Below, in pieces: positions 60,101 to 64,000 of a stretch of 64,000 nucleotides of DNA. Each line of letters opens with the position of its first letter. Position 1 is the first letter of the stretch. A program made the position numbers and the translations under genes. Below the pieces are notes generated by a model. That model made no database searches. It was not told where the DNA came from and saw nothing but the letters and a program-made list of their open reading frames with translations. The DNA is from Calvatia gigantea (taxonomy: Eukaryota > Basidiomycota > Agaricomycetes > Agaricales > Lycoperdaceae): NCBI GenBank assembly GCA_025093985.1, contig JACAAK010000009.1, positions 1,860,001-1,924,000 of the forward strand, read 5' to 3'.

Positions 60101-61728
60101 GCTCAAATACGGTTTTCTCGCAATCGCGTCCGGAAGGCCTATGCCATGACGGCGTATCCGAAAGGTCAGTGCAAGTTTTATCGCCAGGTCTTGTCAGGAG
60201 TTCATAAGCATTCCTTAGATGAAGATCCACAATTCCTTGACATGGCTATGGAGCTAGCTAATGCTCTTCGGCATACAATTTTCCTGGATCAGGTACATAT
60301 TCGACCCTCATAACTTTATGATATTTACCCCTCGAAGCCCGCATCAACAATTAGCAGAACCCACGCACTTCACTTGCTGAATACCCACATCATGGATAAC
60401 ATCGTGAAGGTTGGTTCTCCATCTGCTGATATGCCCAATTGAGTCTGAAATAACCCAGATTGGAAGCGCCTATTACCGTCAGGTTATTGGCATCCCTCAA
60501 GGATCTGTTCTCTCCTCGTTACTATGCTCCTTTTTCTATGGTGATCTGGAAAGGAAATTTAAATTGTATGCGGATACTGAAGATAGCGTTCGTGATCCCT
60601 AGTATACTCTGTCTACGTAACTAACTCGTTTCCTAGACACTCCTTAGGATGGTTGATGACTATCTGCTTGTTACCACAGACCTCTCCAAAGCCATATCAT
60701 TCCTTGATATGATGAACAAAGGTATGCAGAATCGCCTCTGTTCCTCTACCCCTTGAACCATTTTAACCCCAGGTCACCCGGAATATGGATGTTTCATAAC
60801 CAAGGAAAAAACAATGACCAACTTCGATTATGACCACCAAATCACGAATGTGGTGGACCCGCAGACGCGACGTGAGTAAGGGAGATTGCTTGACACACAT
60901 TTGAAATCAATACATTACTAGACTTCTATTGGTGTGGATATGCCATTGATATGAAAGATCTTTCTATATCAGCGGATTACACTCGGTATCACGGCAAAAG
61001 TAATCCTTTATAAATCCCTGCAACCAGACACCGGTTAACTCATGTTTTCTAGATCTGGCAAGTACATTAACAATTACTCGAGGCCGCAAGCCCGGTGCTA
61101 ATTTTTCCCGGAAAATGATTCAGTAAGTCTATGGTGACGAGTGTCAAAAAACGCCCACTCAATCGTCATAGAATCGTGGAAGCTCGAAATCATGTCATCT
61201 ACATGGACCCGGAATTGAACAAGAAGCATGTGATATACCTTAATATCTACCAGAACCTCCTGCTTTCCGCAATGAAGATGCACTGCTACCTCCGTGAATG
61301 GGGTACTGATTGGCAGAAACATGTTGGTTTCATCCGAGGTATACACACCTATGTGCTGTAGATTTGGCAAACTGATCGCTCTTTCAAAGGCACGGTGCAA
61401 AAAATGGTCGAACATTCCTTTAGTTGTTTATGTGCCCAAATCCGAAAGAAACTCTCTTTTAAACCCAACCATGCCGTATTCGTGCAGAAAGAGGCAGTGC
61501 TGTGGTAAGATTAGATCATTGATACTAATCACGAAAGCTAAATATGAGCCATCCAGGCTTGGATACCATGCATTCCACGGGGTTTTCTCGAGAAAGCCAG
61601 CTCGATACAAAGCATTGATCAGGTGGCTAAAATCCGAGCTGAATAATCCACGACGCCGGAATTGTGAGAAGCGGTTCTGCGTTCTTATAAGGGACGGTTT
61701 GCTTGGAATGAAGAATATCGCATATTGA
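57101..61728 (+). CDS. TERT: Telomerase reverse transcriptase (TERT)
   Basis: The catalytic subunit of telomerase, which adds telomeric repeats using an RNA template. About 26 short introns; roughly 1,080 residues by my joins. The N-terminal TEN-domain motif HLLVNTSVFVSLPNGCFCQM is near 57690. The RNA-binding domain holds RARMFYARP, HVLRYIFPRQHGLSNPF, FADFACSYFEVFRYVAVVTK and the T motif (WLIPPGPG; FWFFDSFVSPLIKTCFYVTE). Reverse-transcriptase motifs follow: 1/2 (RLLPKETGVRPIINLRRK), A (KLYFVKVDVQACFDTID, Asp at 59951), B' (YYRQVIGIPQGSVLSSLLCS) and C (LLRMVDDYLLVTT, Asp pair at 60655-60660). Motif E (FYWCGYAIDM) and the C-terminal thumb (LNIYQNLLLSAMKMHCYLRE) complete it. All three catalytic Asp are present. 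Intron 59601-59653 appears to use a GC donor. The start at 57101 is the only good ATG before LRNTYPFVNDLHSYL. Confidence 0.95.
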
Positions 61729-61947
61729 ATTTGGGGGACCGAAGATGACAAGACTCTGTTTCCATTGCAATCTGCATGATTGCTACCTCAATGTAGTCCA
61801 TAGTTATTGTACTGAGTACTCAGCTCTAGTGTGAGAGCTCAGAGACCCAACGGTGCTATGACAAATTGATCATCATGCGTTAATGCGTGATACGTCGCCG
61901 GAGTAGCCGGACTGCAAGTTAGGCTTACACCTGCTTACACATGCGGG

Positions 61948-62817
61948 ATGGTTGTTCCAATGTTGCGACAGGTCACGCCCAGACTCCGGTGCTTTCCAGT
62001 TGTAATCATTGCTCGGTCAGACTTAAATATCACGCGATTCCGATCCCGAGGTCCAGTGGTAACCAGGCCCTTACCTCCATCTCATTCCCTCACTGCTCGA
62101 GTTGCGTTCTCAACGACAACAATGTCCAGCGGTTTCTACTCCTTGAAGGCAGTCCTACCTGATGGCAAGACCTTCGATTTTGCGGACCTAAAAGGAAAGA
62201 CAGTTCTGATCGTGAATGTCGCCTCTAAATGGTATGTCGATCCGGCAACACATTTGACAGCTACCGATTGCTAATTGTCTCGCAGTGGCTTCACGCCCCA
62301 TTACAAAGGTTAGTACGCCAGCCCTGACGAACGAACGTCGTGATGTATGGTCGGCTAGGGTTACAAGCACTTTATGAGAAGTACAAGAACAAGGGCTTGA
62401 TCGTTCTGGGCTTCCCATGCAACCAAGTAAACACCTATCCCGAGGCCTTACAGATTTGGAGCTCACCTCAGCGCGATCTAGTTTGGTTCGCAGGAACCAG
62501 GCACAGATCAAGAAATCCAGGAATTCTGCTCGCTTACCTATGGGGTCACTTTCCCACTTATGAAGAAGTCGGACGTAAATGGGGACAGCACTTGTGAGGT
62601 ATACAAGTGGCTGAAGAATGAAAAAGCCGGACTCTTGGGTCTAACCCGTATTAAGGTATGCCGCCAAAACCAAGCTCTATTCCGTGGCACTGAAATGTCC
62701 TACTTTTAGTGGAATTTTGAGAAGTTTCTGATTGACAAGAATGGCAAAGTTGTTAACCGTTGGGCATCGACCACAGCGCCATCTGCGATTGAAACTGAGA
62801 TTCAAAATATCCTATGA
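61948..62817 (+). CDS. Glutathione peroxidase (Cys-type), possible dual targeting
   Basis: A thiol peroxidase of the GPX family (yeast Gpx3/Hyr1-like) that reduces peroxides, usually with thioredoxin. The conserved protein starts at ATG 62122 (MSSGFYSLKAVLPDGKTFDF). VNVASKCGFTPHYKG contains the peroxidatic Cys, in place of selenocysteine. LGFPCNQFGSQEPGT carries the resolving Cys and catalytic Gln, and KWNFEKFLIDKNGKVVNRW the Trp/Asn pair. Introns join in frame, including one splitting the catalytic Cys codon. A second in-frame ATG at 61948 adds 58 residues rich in Arg and Ser with few acids, ending RVAFSTTT, like a mitochondrial presequence. I give the longer form; the short cytosolic form would run 62122-62817. 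Confidence 0.92.
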
Positions 62818-63264
62818 AACTAGATGGGTATGCAGCCACTGAATTGTGATTTTACGTGTAGTAACGTGGAATCACACGATGTGTATCCGGGATCTAACCC
62901 ATACATATATTATACGAATGTGTTCGGGAATTCGGCTCGCGTTCAAATTACAGTATGTTCGAATTAACAATACCGGCCGAGGCATAGATCAACAGAACCC
63001 CAACGTGCTTTCCCGGTAATCATCCTGCATTTGTGTTTTACCCTGCCTATCTTTTTGGAAGCTGTTCCAACTTGGTAACCCACAGTGCACACCTGCTCCA
63101 CTGATTGAACTTCGCTGATTGAATTGAAGGCCACGACGGAGCCAAGACTCAACCACCAGGCACCAGGCAGCACCCGCGCAGTTTCAGGGCCACGAGTTAT
63201 ATAACGCTGTTGATCTCATGGATGGTGAAATGTTGCTTGCTTAATGCACATCCTTAGCCCCGGC
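62818..63264. other. Intergenic between GPX and F-box-like gene
   Basis: 447 bases holding the GPX 3' end and the promoter of the next gene. No other feature is seen. Confidence 0.5.
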
Positions 63265-64000
63265 ATGTCTGTGGATTTCTCGAGTCTGCCGGACGACATC
63301 ATTCACATTCTGGGAAAATCACTCAACAAAGAAAGTCCAATAGACTCATACAATCTAATGATCCTCGTGAGTGCCGTGCTTTCAGAACTACTCTCTGGTT
63401 AAACTGACGGGGCCCACCTGTCAAGTCCAAGCAAACACAAGTACTCCTACTCCCCATCATCTACTCCTCCGTCCATCTACGAAATAGCCGCCAGTGCTTC
63501 TACACCTTACGATATCTACAGAGGTGTCCAACCGTTGCTTCGTACGTACGGAAACTTGTCGTCAGCCCCGGCGGCGACACGCACAACGCGGTCCCAGATT
63601 CTGTAATGGAAGAACAGTTTGCGCATACTCTCGAACAACTCGCCTCAAGCCTGAAGCAAATTACGGATCTTTCCTGGGACGGTTCTTGTCTGCCCAAATC
63701 CACGACATTTTGGTGGACTTTTCAAAAAAAGTGACTCCGGCACCAATCAAGAGTGTCATTTGTGTCTGATATCATCATGTCCAGATGTCCAGAACTAGGA
63801 TATATTAGGACGGCCATATCACAGCAAGAACCCTTTTCTTGGGATAGGGATACAGATGTAAGTCCCCCAGTCGTTAAACCAACAGCCCACCGCTGACTTT
63901 TCTACTTAGTTCCTAAGACTAGTGAATCTTCGTGGTCTTTCAGTCAAGCTCAAGAGTTCGCCCCGTGGCTTGGGCAAGTTCGTTCTACGTTCCTTCAATG
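63265..64000 (+). CDS. F-box-like protein (3' partial)
   Basis: The ATG at 63265 opens MSVDFSSLPDDIIHILGKSL, a good match to an F-box start (LPDDIIxxIL), so it is probably an SCF ubiquitin-ligase adaptor of the kind greatly expanded in Agaricomycetes. An intron (about 63367-63425) joins LMIL to SKQTQVLLLPIIYSSVHL. Later text (YVRKLVVSPGGD, FLRLVNLRGLSVKL) suggests a Leu-rich-repeat-like region. The gene continues beyond the window, so the C-terminus and substrate-binding part are unseen. Confidence 0.75.

Noticed and set aside
57101..61728. Treating the RT-motif region as a retrotransposon
   Set aside because: Motifs T, 1, 2 and E, the TEN-domain motif and the thumb are TERT-specific, and no LTR, gag, integrase or endonuclease sequence surrounds the gene.

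Overview
This window looks like nuclear DNA of a filamentous basidiomycete, most likely an Agaricomycete (mushroom-forming class). Genes are dense and cut by many short introns (mostly 45-60 bases, GT-AG with CTRAC-like branch sites). tRNA genes carry introns at the canonical position. The gene set is fungal: ergosterol desaturase, trehalose-6-phosphate synthase, vacuolar-type Ca2+-ATPase, cytochrome P450 and an HsbA-like secreted protein. Exon joins below were worked out by hand from splice signals, reading frame and recalled family motifs; no alignment or database search was run.

Layout. 1-10.5 kb: Dbp6/DDX51-like helicase (cut by the window edge), C3HC zinc-finger protein, PPR-like mitochondrial protein, ribosomal P0 and TPS1. 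10.5-14.1 kb: gene-poor, with one tRNA-Arg(CCG). 14.1-21.2 kb: Pmc1-type Ca2+-ATPase, two tandem tRNA-Pro(TGG) and the mRNA-export factor Rae1. 21.4-27 kb: an intact P450 and, behind it, a decayed paralogue interrupted by a 163-bp MITE. 27.7-33 kb: ERG3, a small secreted protein and a DUF1295 membrane enzyme. 33.6-44.4 kb: AT-hook/SANT protein, Vps51, Yip4, proteasomal Rpt2, Iws1/Spn1 and an F-box-like protein. 44.4-52 kb: two gene-poor stretches around a Ser/Pro-rich protein of unknown function. 51.7-64 kb: a NUXM-like complex I subunit, a TPR protein, a Ca3427-type periplasmic-binding-like protein, an ADP-ribosylglycohydrolase, a complete telomerase reverse transcriptase (TERT) with about 26 introns, a glutathione peroxidase with a possible mitochondrial leader, and an F-box-like gene running off the end.

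The genes are mostly unrelated housekeeping functions, and no operon-like or biosynthetic cluster is evident. Four head-to-head pairs have short shared promoters (Yip4/Rpt2, Iws1/F-box-like, NUXM-like/TPR, Ca3427-like/ARH). I found no clearly new multi-gene system. The most notable items are the intact TERT gene, the MITE-interrupted P450 pseudogene, two GC-AG introns, two apparent frameshifts in otherwise conserved genes, and the dual-start glutathione peroxidase.
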